DNA of 64,000 nt from Pseudomonas sp. S35 (GTDB taxonomy: Bacteria > Pseudomonadota > Gammaproteobacteria > Pseudomonadales > Pseudomonadaceae). The DNA is taken from contig NZ_CP019431.1 in NCBI RefSeq assembly GCF_009866765.1, positions 3,038,001 through 3,102,000 of the forward strand, in the 5' to 3' direction. Each line of letters begins with the position of its first letter. The first letter of the stretch is position 1. Below, piece after piece: positions 7,241-17,700 of the stretch. A program made the position numbers and the translations under genes. The notes below the pieces were generated by a model. That model worked only from the letters and a program-made list of their open reading frames with translations. It did not search any database and was not told where the DNA came from.

Positions 7241-8551
7241 TTAACGGTTGACCAGTTTCGCCGGCAAGGCGATGACCAGCAAACTGCTGAGAATCAAGCA
7301 GCCGGCAAAGAACCACAGGGCGCCAGCGCTGCTGCCAGTGATGTCAATCGCCACCCCCATCAACGAGTTGCTCACCAGCCCGGCGATATTCGCCACCGAG
7401 CACGCCAGGGCAAAACCGGTGGCCGCTGCGGTGCCTTTGAGGAAGGTCGCCGGCAGGCTGAAAAACACCGGTACGGCGCCAATGATCGCCGCCGATGCAA
7501 TGGCAAACAGGGCCACGGTGGCGGCGACGTTATGGGTAAAGAAGGTGCTGGTGGCCATCGCTGCCGCGCCGATGAAAAACGGCACGATGATGTGCCAGCG
7601 GCGTTCGCGGTGTTTGTCGGAGCTGGCGCTGATCAGCAGCATGCCCAGCAACGCGGCCACACTTGGCAGCGCGGTGAGTACGCCGATATGAAAGGTGTCG
7701 GTGACGCCGGCGTTGCGGATAAAGGTCGGCATCCAGAAACCCATCGCGTAGGCGCTGAGCAGGATCGAGAAGTCGATACCGCCGAGCATCCACACTTTGA
7801 GGTTGAAGAAACCGTCGCGCAAGCTGTGCTTGCTGCCAGTGCTCTCGGCGTCGTCCTTGCGCAATTCGCTTTCCAGCAAGGCTTTTTCTTCATCCGACAG
7901 CCATTTGGCTTGCTGGTAACTGTTGGGCAGTGCCCAGAAGGTCAGCACACCGAGCAACACGCTGGGTACCGCTTCGATCAGGAACAACCACTGCCAGCCG
8001 CGCAGGCCGCCGATGTGGTCGAAATGACCCATGATCCAGCCGGACAGCGGGCCGCCGATCACACTGGACAGCGGCAGACCGATCATGAACAGCGCGATGA
8101 TGCGCCCGCGGCGGTGGGTGGGAAACCAGGTGGTCAGGTAATACAGCACACCCGGCAGGAAGCCAGCCTCGGCGGCGCCGAGCAGGAAACGCAGAATGTA
8201 GAACTGAGTGGTGGAGGTGACCAGCATGGTGCAGGCCGACAGCAGGCCCCAGGTGATCATGATGCGCGCGATCCAGATCTTCGCGCCGACCCGCTCCAGT
8301 ACCAGGTTGCTTGGCACTTCAAAGATGATGTAGCCGACAAAGAACAGGCCGGCGCCGAGGCCGAACGCGGTTTCGCTAAATTGCAGTTGATCGAGCATCT
8401 GCAGCTTGGCGAAGCCGATGTTGATCCGGTCCAGGTACGCAGCCAGATAGCAGAAGCACAGGAAGGGAATCAGCTTCCAGGTGATCTTGTGGTAAAGCGT
8501 GTTGACCGGGTCGGCGACCGTGGTCGCGGGCGCTGCATTCGCAATGGGCAT
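7241..8551 (-). CDS. nicT: MFS transporter NicT, likely nicotinate/intermediate uptake
   Basis: A 436-residue transporter of the anion:cation symporter MFS family with about twelve helices. The motif AAYLDRINIGFAKLQM follows the first helix and FIIFEVPSNL-type sequence (GYIIFEVPSNLVLERVGAK) the second. It lies downstream of nicF, the position of NicT in the P. putida KT2440 nic cluster, where it is thought to move nicotinate or a ring metabolite. A 94-base gap separates it from nicF. In KT2440 a porin gene, nicP, follows; here a PatB-type gene follows and no porin is present. The family call is firm; the substrate rests on context. Confidence 0.87.
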   Translation of the reverse strand: MPIANAAPATTVADPVNTLYHKITWKLIPFLCFCYLAAYLDRINIGFAKLQMLDQLQFSETAFGLGAGLFFVGYIIFEVPSNLVLERVGAKIWIARIMITWGLLSACTMLVTSTTQFYILRFLLGAAEAGFLPGVLYYLTTWFPTHRRGRIIALFMIGLPLSSVIGGPLSGWIMGHFDHIGGLRGWQWLFLIEAVPSVLLGVLTFWALPNSYQQAKWLSDEEKALLESELRKDDAESTGSKHSLRDGFFNLKVWMLGGIDFSILLSAYAMGFWMPTFIRNAGVTDTFHIGVLTALPSVAALLGMLLISASSDKHRERRWHIIVPFFIGAAAMATSTFFTHNVAATVALFAIASAAIIGAVPVFFSLPATFLKGTAAATGFALACSVANIAGLVSNSLMGVAIDITGSSAGALWFFAGCLILSSLLVIALPAKLVNR

Positions 8552-8645
8552 CGGGTGTCTCCTGGCGGTGACTTATGGTTTTTTTATACAGCCGGCAGTT
8601 GTTGTAGGTGCGTGCCGCGCTCTATGGCGCGGTTCTTGTAAAACC

Positions 8646-9278
8646 TTATTGCTCCCTGAATTGGCTCATTGCCTCCTGCTTGCCCACCACGTCGCCGTAC
8701 TTGCTGTCGATGTCGAACAAGTTGGCTTCATGGGGCGCCGGGTGTCGATCGCCGACGCATTCACGCACGACGATGGTCCGGAACCCGTGTTGTACGGCAT
8801 CCACCGCCGTCGCACGGATGCAACCGCTGGTGGAGCAGCCAGCCAGCACCACGGTGTCGATGCCCTGTGCATGAAGCATCGAGGCCAGGCTGCTGCCGAA
8901 AAACGCGCTGGCGTACTGCTTGGTGATCACCACTTCATCGGTCAACGGCAGTACCTCGGCGCAGAACGCCGCCAGCGGGTTGCCTTCGACCATGTCTTTC
9001 ATCACCGGGGCCTTCTTGACCCAGATCCCGCCATCGACGAAATGGCCGGGATGGTAGCGGATATTGGTGTGCACCACCGCAATCCCGTGCTGCCGTGCGC
9101 AGGCCAGCAATTCGACGCTTTCGGCCACGGCGCTGACCACGCCCGGTGCAAACAGCGGCGCGCCTTCGGTGGTGTAGCCCTGCATGAAATCGATCATCAG
9201 CAGTGCGGCCTTTTTGCCGAAGCCGATGCGGTTGCCCCAGACGCCTTGGTAGTTGGCGTCGGCGGATTGGTCGTTCAT
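8646..9278 (-). CDS. nicF: maleamate amidohydrolase NicF
   Basis: A 210-residue cysteine hydrolase of the isochorismatase/nicotinamidase family. The catalytic triad is visible as D30 (LLMIDFMQGY), K120 (VVITKQYASAFFGS) and C153 (CSTSGCIRATAVD), with the family's cis-peptide region just before the cysteine. In the nicotinate pathway NicF converts maleamate to maleate and ammonia. The start at 9278 is preferred over an ATG at 9293 because GAGGG lies eight bases upstream. A REP cluster of about 170 bases separates it from nicE, unlike the tight spacing of nicC-nicD-nicE. Confidence 0.92.
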   Translation of the reverse strand: MNDQSADANYQGVWGNRIGFGKKAALLMIDFMQGYTTEGAPLFAPGVVSAVAESVELLACARQHGIAVVHTNIRYHPGHFVDGGIWVKKAPVMKDMVEGNPLAAFCAEVLPLTDEVVITKQYASAFFGSSLASMLHAQGIDTVVLAGCSTSGCIRATAVDAVQHGFRTIVVRECVGDRHPAPHEANLFDIDSKYGDVVGKQEAMSQFREQ

Positions 9279-9314
9279 CTGTTCAACCCTCATTGTTGGA
9301 CCGTGCACTTATCC

Positions 9315-9480
9315 TGTGGTGACTGGGCTTGCTGTGGTGAGCGGGCTTGCTGTGGTGAGCGGGCTTGCCCCGCGCTGGGCTGCGAAGCGGCCCCAAAAAA
9401 GCGGGAGCGCTGCGCACTCCAGCGCGGGGCAAGCCCGCTCACCACAAAAGCCCGCTCACCATAAAAGTGGGCTCACCACA
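9315..9480. repeat. REP cluster with three repeat units on each arm
   Basis: The left arm has three tandem 18-base units (9315-9332, 9333-9350, 9351-9368) of the form TGTGGTGAGCGGGCTTGC; the first unit has CT instead of GC in the middle. The right arm carries inverted copies at 9429-9446 (exact complement of a left unit), 9447-9463 and 9464-9480 (17 bases each). The core (9369-9428) includes the pair CCCCGCGCTG / CAGCGCGGGG in inverted order. The whole lies between nicE and nicF inside the operon. Confidence 0.85.
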
Positions 9481-9487
9481 AAACCAT

Positions 9488-10240
9488 TTAATAAGCGCCG
9501 GAGAGCAGCGCTCCGGCGCCGGGAACGATGGGTTCCAGGTCCAGCGCCTTGAGCATGGCGTAGGTGGTGGCGATGGCCGCCGTGAGCACCGGTTTGCCGG
9601 TTTGCGCCTCGACCTTCGCCACCACCGGCAGCGACTGCATCTGCACGCACGCCGAGAGCACGATCACATCCACGCCTTCCAGGTTCATCCCGGCGACAAT
9701 CGCCGGCAGGTTGGCCGGGTCGTGGCGGGCCACTTCGAGGTTATCGGGGATCTCCAGGGCGCGCCAGTCCACCACCTCAAAACCTTCTTCGCGGATGTAG
9801 TTCACCACCAGTTCGGTCAGGGGCTTCATGTACGGCGCAACAATGGCGATGCGTTTGGCGCCCATGACTTTCAGGCCTTCGATCAGCGCGCCGGCGCTGG
9901 TGATCACCGGGGCGTTGGCGTCATTGTCGGCGGTGGCCTTGCGCAGGCGTTGCTCGGAGTTGCGGTGGTAGCCCAGCCCCATGGCCATGATCGCCACCAG
10001 GCACGCGTAACCCAGCACATCGACCTTGGCGTCGGACAGCTCGACGGCGCAGCGGTCGGACTCACCATCCATAGCGGCCAGTTCTTCCTTGCGCACTTGC
10101 TTCATGCGCATGCGGCTGGAGTGAAAGGTAAAGCGCTCGGGGCGGATTGCCTGGCGTGCGGTGAGCATCGCCGGGATCTCGGTCTCCATGGTGGTGTTGG
10201 AACTCGGCACGATCTGGCCGATGCGGTAAGGCTTGTGCAT
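9488..10240 (-). CDS. nicE: maleate cis-trans isomerase NicE
   Basis: A 250-residue member of the Asp/Glu racemase superfamily, branch maleate isomerase. The N-terminus IGQIVPSSNTTMETEIPAML is typical. The two catalytic cysteines are C80 (VLGYACLVAIMAMG) and C198 (VIVLSACVQMQSLP). NicE converts maleate to fumarate, the last step of nicotinate degradation before the citrate cycle. It follows nicD by 11 bases and has its own GGAG ribosome site. Confidence 0.94.
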   Translation of the reverse strand: MHKPYRIGQIVPSSNTTMETEIPAMLTARQAIRPERFTFHSSRMRMKQVRKEELAAMDGESDRCAVELSDAKVDVLGYACLVAIMAMGLGYHRNSEQRLRKATADNDANAPVITSAGALIEGLKVMGAKRIAIVAPYMKPLTELVVNYIREEGFEVVDWRALEIPDNLEVARHDPANLPAIVAGMNLEGVDVIVLSACVQMQSLPVVAKVEAQTGKPVLTAAIATTYAMLKALDLEPIVPGAGALLSGAY

Positions 10241-10251
10241 GGTGGTCTCCG

Positions 10252-12236
<1,985 letters not shown>

Positions 12237-12241
12237 TTAAA

Positions 12242-12252
12242 GTGTATACGCT
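12242..12252. promoter_or_regulatory. candidate NicR operator, nicC side
   Basis: GTGTATACGCT, part of the near-palindrome AGTGTATACGCT, lies 60 bases before nicC. The same 11 bases recur near nicX. MarR-type regulators such as NicR bind palindromes of about this size, so this is a good operator candidate by position and repetition. Confidence 0.6.
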
Positions 12253-12415
12253 CATTTTTTCAAATGGGAAGGGTCTGGATAAAAAATCTTTTTTGAGCCT
12301 TATTCGTTCTGTGTAACCACTTTTATCCAGTAAATACTGGATTTGTGTGGAATGGTAACGCTTTGGCCTGGTGCTTGCAGTCCGTCTGCAATTCAGGTCT
12401 TATCGTTATTAACTG

Positions 12416-12426
12416 GTGTATACGCT
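12416..12426. promoter_or_regulatory. candidate NicR operator, nicX side
   Basis: The second exact copy of GTGTATACGCT, followed by ATATAA, lies 66 bases before the nicX ATG and overlaps a likely -10 region. Binding here by a repressor would block nicX transcription. Confidence 0.6.
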
Positions 12427-12491
12427 ATATAAATGCACTAGAGTGAAGCGCAGTGCCTGAACTTGGTGCAGCCCCACAGGAGACCGAAAAA

Positions 12492-13544
12492 ATGCCCGTA
12501 AGCGATTGCGAACTGACCCAGATGTTTGAGCACGTGCTCACGCTGTCCAAGGTTGACCCGAGCCAAAGCGTTGCCGTGCTCAAGAGCCATTACTCCGACC
12601 CACGCACCGTGCGCGCCGCGATGGATGCCGCGCAGCGTCTGGGGGCCAAGGTGTATGCCGTCGAGCTGCCTTCGTTCAACCACCCGACGGCGATGGGCAA
12701 TGACATGACCGCCTACTGTGGCGATACCGCGCTCACCGGCAACCTTGCCGCCCAGCGCGCCCTGGAGGCCGCCGACCTGATTGTCGACACCATGATGCTG
12801 CTGCATTCACCTGAGCAGGAGCAGATCCTCAAGACCGGCACGCGCATCCTGCTGGCGGTGGAGCCACCGGAAGTGCTGGCGCGCATGCTGCCCACCGAAG
12901 CCGACAAGGTGCGCGTGCTGGCTGCCGAACAACTGCTGAAAAAGGCGCGCTCGATCCACGTCAAATCCCGCGCCGGCAGCGATTTTCGTGCAGCGTTGGG
13001 GCAATACCCGTCGGTGACCGAGTACGGTTTTGCCGACGAGCCGGGGCGTTGGGACCACTGGCCCAGCGGTTTTCTGTTCTCCTGGCCCAACGAAGAAACC
13101 GCTGAAGGCGTACTGGTGCTGGACATCGGCGATATCCTGCTGCCGTTCAAGACCTATACCCGCGAGAAGATCACCCTGGAGATCGAGAAGGGCTTCATCA
13201 CCAGGATTCACGGCGGTTTCGAGGCCGAGTACCTGCGCGACTACATGAAGTACTTCAAGGATCCCGAGGTGTACGGCATCTCCCATATCGGCTGGGGGTT
13301 GCAGCCGCGGGCGCAGTGGACGGCGATGGGCCTGCACGATAAGAACGACGGGATGTGCATGGACGCACGGGCGTTCTACGGTAATTTCCTGTTCTCCACC
13401 GGGCCGAACACCGAGGTGGGCGGTACGCGCAAGACGCCGTGCCACCTGGATATCCCGCTGCGCAATTGTGATGTTTACCTGGATGACGAGGCGGTGGTGA
13501 TGGGCGGGGATGTAGTAGCCCCACCAGCGTCCCTGGCCCGCTGA
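12492..13544 (+). CDS. nicX: 2,5-dihydroxypyridine 5,6-dioxygenase NicX
   Basis: A 350-residue Fe(II) extradiol-type dioxygenase of the M29-peptidase-like fold, equal in length to NicX of P. putida KT2440. The three iron ligands known from that enzyme are present at the same numbers: H265 (GISHIGWG), H318 and D320 (PCHLDIP). It opens the ring of 2,5-dihydroxypyridine to N-formylmaleamate. The ATG at 12492 has CAGGAG nine bases upstream, and the length match supports it over a start at 12453. It is divergent from nicC and followed, after a REPIN, by nicR. Confidence 0.96.
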   Translation: MPVSDCELTQMFEHVLTLSKVDPSQSVAVLKSHYSDPRTVRAAMDAAQRLGAKVYAVELPSFNHPTAMGNDMTAYCGDTALTGNLAAQRALEAADLIVDTMMLLHSPEQEQILKTGTRILLAVEPPEVLARMLPTEADKVRVLAAEQLLKKARSIHVKSRAGSDFRAALGQYPSVTEYGFADEPGRWDHWPSGFLFSWPNEETAEGVLVLDIGDILLPFKTYTREKITLEIEKGFITRIHGGFEAEYLRDYMKYFKDPEVYGISHIGWGLQPRAQWTAMGLHDKNDGMCMDARAFYGNFLFSTGPNTEVGGTRKTPCHLDIPLRNCDVYLDDEAVVMGGDVVAPPASLAR

Positions 13545-13554
13545 GGCCCGTTTG

Positions 13555-13652
13555 CAGGAGCGAGCTTGCTCGCGAAAAAACCGAGAGGATTGCGGGGAGT
13601 CAGATTCCCCGCGTTATCGTTCACGACCTTCGCGAGCAAGCTCGCTCCTACA
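13555..13652. repeat. REPIN between nicX and nicR
   Basis: An inverted pair, GGAGCGAGCTTGCTCGCGAA (about 13557-13576) and its complement (about 13629-13648), each itself palindromic, flanks a core with a small hairpin GCGGGGA/TCCCCGC. This is the classical fluorescens-type REP doublet. Confidence 0.9.
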
Positions 13653-13696
13653 GCGGTAATATGCCTTCCCATTGTTAATCACCCGCCGAGCCCGCC

Positions 13697-14131
13697 GTGC
13701 CTGATTCCTACGTTTTCTCTGAGCAAGTTGGCCACCTGTTGCGCAAGGCCTATCAGCGCCACCTGGCGATCTTTCAGCAGAATGTCGGCGACTCCCAGCT
13801 TACCGCCGTGCAGTTCGTCACCTTGTGCGCACTGCGCGATCACGGTGCAAGTTCCCTCACCGAGCTGGTCAAGGCCACCGCGGTGGACCAGGCGACTATT
13901 CGTGGCATCGTCGAACGGCTCAAGGCCAAGGCGCTGATCAGCCTGGAGCCCGACCCGCAGGACAAGCGCAAAGTGGTGGTCGACCTGTCTGCCAGCGGTG
14001 CCGAACTGGTCGCACAAACCGCGCCCCGCGCTGCGCAGATCAGCGAATTGACCATGAGCAACCTCAACCCCGCCGAACGGGTGGCGGTGTTGTTTCTGCT
14101 GCGCAAGATGATCGACGATCCCCAGGAGTAA
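13697..14131 (+). CDS. nicR: MarR-family regulator NicR
   Basis: A 144-residue MarR protein. The winged helix lies at about residues 50-100: TAVQFVTLCALRDHGASSLTELVKATAVDQATIRGIVERLKAKALISL, then the wing with DPQDKRKVVVDLSASG. Start is a GTG at 13697. In P. putida, NicR represses the nicC and nicX promoters and is released by 6-hydroxynicotinate; its place between nicX and nicA is the same here. The two GTGTATACGCT repeats in the nicC/nicX gap are its likely binding sites. Confidence 0.9.
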   Translation: MPDSYVFSEQVGHLLRKAYQRHLAIFQQNVGDSQLTAVQFVTLCALRDHGASSLTELVKATAVDQATIRGIVERLKAKALISLEPDPQDKRKVVVDLSASGAELVAQTAPRAAQISELTMSNLNPAERVAVLFLLRKMIDDPQE

Positions 14132-14162
14132 TCATCCCTGGCACCGTTTTTGCTCTAGGTTC

Positions 14163-14182
14163 GTGTAGTAGCCACTTCATCA
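14163..14182. repeat. direct repeat copy 1 upstream of nicA
   Basis: GTGTAGTAGCCACTTCATCA recurs with two changes at 14235-14254. Copies are 72 bases apart, on either side of the nicR terminator. Candidate binding site for NicS, the TetR regulator of nicAB. Confidence 0.55.
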
Positions 14183-14191
14183 GTCGAGTGT

Positions 14192-14225
14192 GTCGCGAGG
14201 CCCCAGGTGCGCGACGCTTTTTTTT
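14192..14225 (+). terminator. rho-independent terminator after nicR
   Basis: GTCGCG (14192-14197) pairs with CGCGAC (14210-14215), followed by GC and a run of eight T. It separates nicR from nicAB transcription. Confidence 0.8.
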
Positions 14226-14234
14226 GACTATTTG

Positions 14235-14254
14235 GTGTAGTGGGCACTTCATCA
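14235..14254. promoter_or_regulatory. direct repeat copy 2, candidate NicS operator before nicA
   Basis: GTGTAGTGGGCACTTCATCA, matching 18 of 20 bases of the copy at 14163, lies 20 bases before the nicA ATG. A repressor bound here would cover the nicA start region. Confidence 0.5.
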
Positions 14255-14273
14255 ACTGTCACAGGCGAAGCGC

Positions 14274-14765
14274 ATGATCAGCCAGCACACCACGGTAACG
14301 CTTAAGGTTAACGGCCAGCCCAACGAGGTCACGGCCATGGCGGATACCCCGCTGTTGCTGGTGCTGCGCAATGACCTGGCACTCAACGGCCCCAAGTACG
14401 GCTGCGGCCTGGGGGAGTGCGGTGCCTGTACCGTGATCATCGATGGTGTGGCGGCCCGTGCCTGTGTGTTCCCGTTGTCGGGCGCCGTGGGGCGCGAGAT
14501 TGTCACCCTCGAAGGCCTGGGCACACGCCAGGCGCCGCATCCGGTGCAGCAGGCGTTTATCGATGAGCAGGCCGCACAATGCGGCTACTGCCTCAACGGC
14601 ATGATCATGACCGCCAAGGCTTTGCTCGACCGTAATCCCAACCCCAGCGAAGTCCAGGTCCGCAATGAACTGTCGGGCAACCTCTGCCGCTGCGGTACCC
14701 ATATCGAAATCCTGCGGGCGGTGCTGCGAGCCGCGCGCCTCCTGGGTGCGGAGGGACGGTCATGA
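14274..14765 (+). CDS. nicA: nicotinate dehydrogenase small subunit NicA (2x[2Fe-2S])
   Basis: A 163-residue iron-sulfur subunit of the xanthine dehydrogenase family. The plant-type cluster uses C44, C49, C52 and C64 (YGCGLGECGACTV, then ARAC); the second cluster uses C103, C106, C138 and C140 (QCGYCLNGM, NLCRCG). With NicB it hydroxylates nicotinate to 6-hydroxynicotinate, passing electrons from the molybdenum centre towards cytochromes. The final ATGA overlaps the nicB start, so translation is coupled. Confidence 0.95.
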   Translation: MISQHTTVTLKVNGQPNEVTAMADTPLLLVLRNDLALNGPKYGCGLGECGACTVIIDGVAARACVFPLSGAVGREIVTLEGLGTRQAPHPVQQAFIDEQAAQCGYCLNGMIMTAKALLDRNPNPSEVQVRNELSGNLCRCGTHIEILRAVLRAARLLGAEGRS

Positions 14766-17700
14766 GCCTTTCCCGAGACCAATGGCTGGCCAAGACCGGT
14801 GTTTTATTGATCGTCGACGACGTGCTGCCGCCGTCGGGACCGGTGGCCAAGGGCGGCACGCCCACGGTGAAACCCAGGGAGCTGGGGCTGTTTATCGCAG
14901 TGAACGATGACGGCCTGGTGTATGCGTTCAACGGTCACGTAGACCTGGGCACCGGCATTCGTACGTCGCTGGCGCAGATCGTCGCCGAAGAACTGGACCT
15001 GACGCTTGAGCAGGTGAAGATGGTGCTCGGCGACACCGAGCGCGTGCCCAACCAGGGTGCGACCATTGCCAGCGCGACCTTGCAGATCTCGGCGGTGCCA
15101 CTGCGTAACGCGGCGGCCGAGGCGCGGCGCTTTTTGCTGGCCCGTGCGGCGGGGCGCTGGGGCGTCAGCACGGCCAGCCTTAAGGTAGACGCCGGCGTGA
15201 TCCAGGCGGCGGACGGGCGTAGCACCACGTACGCGGCGTTGGTCAGCGGCCAGCACGATCAACTGCACATCAGCGGCGACGCACCCTTGAAGGCCATCGA
15301 CGATTACCGCCTGGTGGGCAAGGGCGCGGCGCGGGTGGATATCCCGGGCAAGGCCACCGGCGAGTTGACCTATGTGCACGATATGCGCGTGCCGCACATG
15401 CTGCACGGCCGGGTGATTCGCCCGCCGTATGCCGGCCTGGACTGCGGGGAGTTCGTTGGCAACAGCCTGCTGAGTGTGGACGAGGCGTCGATTGCGCATA
15501 TCCCCGGGATTGTCGCGGTGGTGGTGATCCGTGATTTTGTCGGCGTGGTGGCGCTGCGTGAAGAGCAGGCTATCAAGGCCGCCCAAGCGCTGCAGGTGCA
15601 GTGGAAGCCCTGGAACCACGCATTGCCGGACATGAGTGATGTGGAGCGGGCCATCCGCGACAACCCCCGCGTGCGCCGCACTGTACTTGACCAGGGCAAG
15701 GTCGACGAAGCCCTGGCCAATGCTGCCCAGCGCATGCCGCGCACGTACCTGTGGCCGTACCAGATGCACGGCTCCATCGGCCCGTCCTGCGGTGTCGCCG
15801 ATTATCAGCCCACGGGCAGCCGCGTGTGGTCCGGCAGCCAGAACCCACACCTGCTGCGTGCCGACCTGGCCTGGTTGCTGGAGTGCGATGAAGCGCTGAT
15901 CGACGTGATCCGCATGGAGGCCGCCGGTTGCTACGGACGCAACTGTGCCGATGACGTGTGCGCCGACGCCTTGCTGCTGTCGCGTGCCGTGGGCAAGCCG
16001 GTGCGTGTGCAACTGACCCGCGAACAGGAACATCTGTGGGAACCCAAGGGCACTGCGCAACTGATGGACGTGGATGGCGGCCTGAATGCCGACGGCAGCA
16101 TCGCCGCCTATGACTTTGAAACCAGCTACCCGTCCAACGGCGCGCCGACCCTGGCGCTGCTGCTCACCGGCCGCGTCGAGCCGGTGGCGGCGATGTTCGA
16201 GATGGGCGATCGCACCTCGATCCCGCCCTACGACATCGACAACCTGCGCGTGACCATCAACGACATGGCGCCCATTGTGCGTGCTTCGTGGATGCGCGGC
16301 GTGTCGGCGCTGCCCAACACCTTCGCCCACGAGTCCTATATCGACGAACTGGCCTTCGCCGCCGGCGTCGACCCGGTGGAATACCGCCTGCGTTACCTCA
16401 AGGACGAACGCGCTATTGACTTGGTCAAGTCCACCGCCGAACGCGCCAACTGGGCACCGCGCACCGCGCCGATGCAAACCGCCAATGAGGATCACCTGCT
16501 GCGTGGTCGTGGCTTTGCCTACGCGCGCTACATCCACAGCAAGTTCCCCGGTTTCGGCGCGGCCTGGGCGGCGTGGGTCGCGGACGTGGCCATCGACAAG
16601 CACACCGGCGATGTGTCGGTGACGCGGGTGGTGATCGGCCATGACGCAGGGATGATGATCAACCCGGCAGGGGTGCAGCATCAAATCCACGGCAACGTGA
16701 TCCAGTCCACCAGCCGCGTGCTCAAGGAGCGTGTGACCTTTGAAGAGTCGACGGTGGCCAGCAAAGAGTGGGGCGGTTACCCGATCCTGACGTTCCCCGA
16801 AGTGCCGCAGATCGACGTGCTGATGATGCCGCGCCAGGACCAGCCGCCCATGGGCGCCGGTGAGTCGGCGTCGGTACCCAGCGCGGCGGCGATTGCCAAT
16901 GCGATCTATGACGCCACCGGGATTCGTTTTCGCGAGTTGCCGATCACCCCGGAGCGGGTGTTGGCGGCATTGAATGCCGGCACCTTGGGCGAGCCGGCCA
17001 AGTCGCCGCACAAACGCCGTAAATGGTGGTTCGGCGCACTGTTCGCGACCTTGGGCGCCGTGCTGGCCACGGCGTGGCCGTTTCACAGTGCAATCGCGCC
17101 CATCGCACCGCCCAGTGCAGGCACTTGGTCCAAGGCGACCCTGGAACGCGGGCGTTTATTGGCGGCACTGGGGGACTGCGCGGTGTGCCACACGGCGCCC
17201 GGTGGTGCGACCAATGCCGGTGGGTTAGCCATGGAAACACCCTTCGGCACTCTGTACAGCAGCAATATCACGCCGCACGTGCAGACGGGCATCGGCGCCT
17301 GGTCGTACCCGGCCTTCGAGCGAGCGATGCGCGACGGCATTGGCCGCGACGGGCGCAATTTGTACCCGGCGTTTCCCTACACGGCGTTTCGCAATATCAA
17401 CGATGCCGACATGCAGGCGCTGTATGCGTACCTGATGTCCCAGGCGCCGGTGAGCCAGGCAGCGACGGCGAATGCGCTGCGCTTTCCGTTCAGTCTGCGG
17501 CCGTTGATGGCGGGGTGGAATGCGTTGAATCTGCGGCGCGGCGAAATCACCGTGCAGCCCGAGCGCAGCGAGCAGTGGAATCGCGGCAATTACCTGGTCA
17601 ATGGCCTGGGCCATTGCGCTGCCTGCCATTCGCCGCGCAACTTGATGGGCGCGCAGAAGGGCGGCAAGGCGTTTCTGGCCGGTGGGGTGGTGGACGGCTG

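Noticed and set aside
8595-8640. CCGCGC/GCGCGG hairpin between nicT and nicF as a terminator
   Set aside because: It lacks a T-run on the transcribed strand and lies within what should be one operon.
9315-9480. Short regular repeats resembling a CRISPR array
   Set aside because: Units are adjacent with no spacers, mirror each other across a core and match the REP family; no cas genes are present.
12363-12380. A TTGGC...TTGC pattern resembling a sigma-54 promoter before nicX
   Set aside because: GG and GC are 12 bases apart as required, but the middle of the -24 element is poor, no sigma-54 activator is linked, and NicR-type control does not need it.
14804-17086. A 760-codon open frame on the - strand inside nicB
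   Set aside because: It is antisense to a well-supported gene, has the Arg/His-rich composition of frame shadows in high-GC DNA, and shows no domain.
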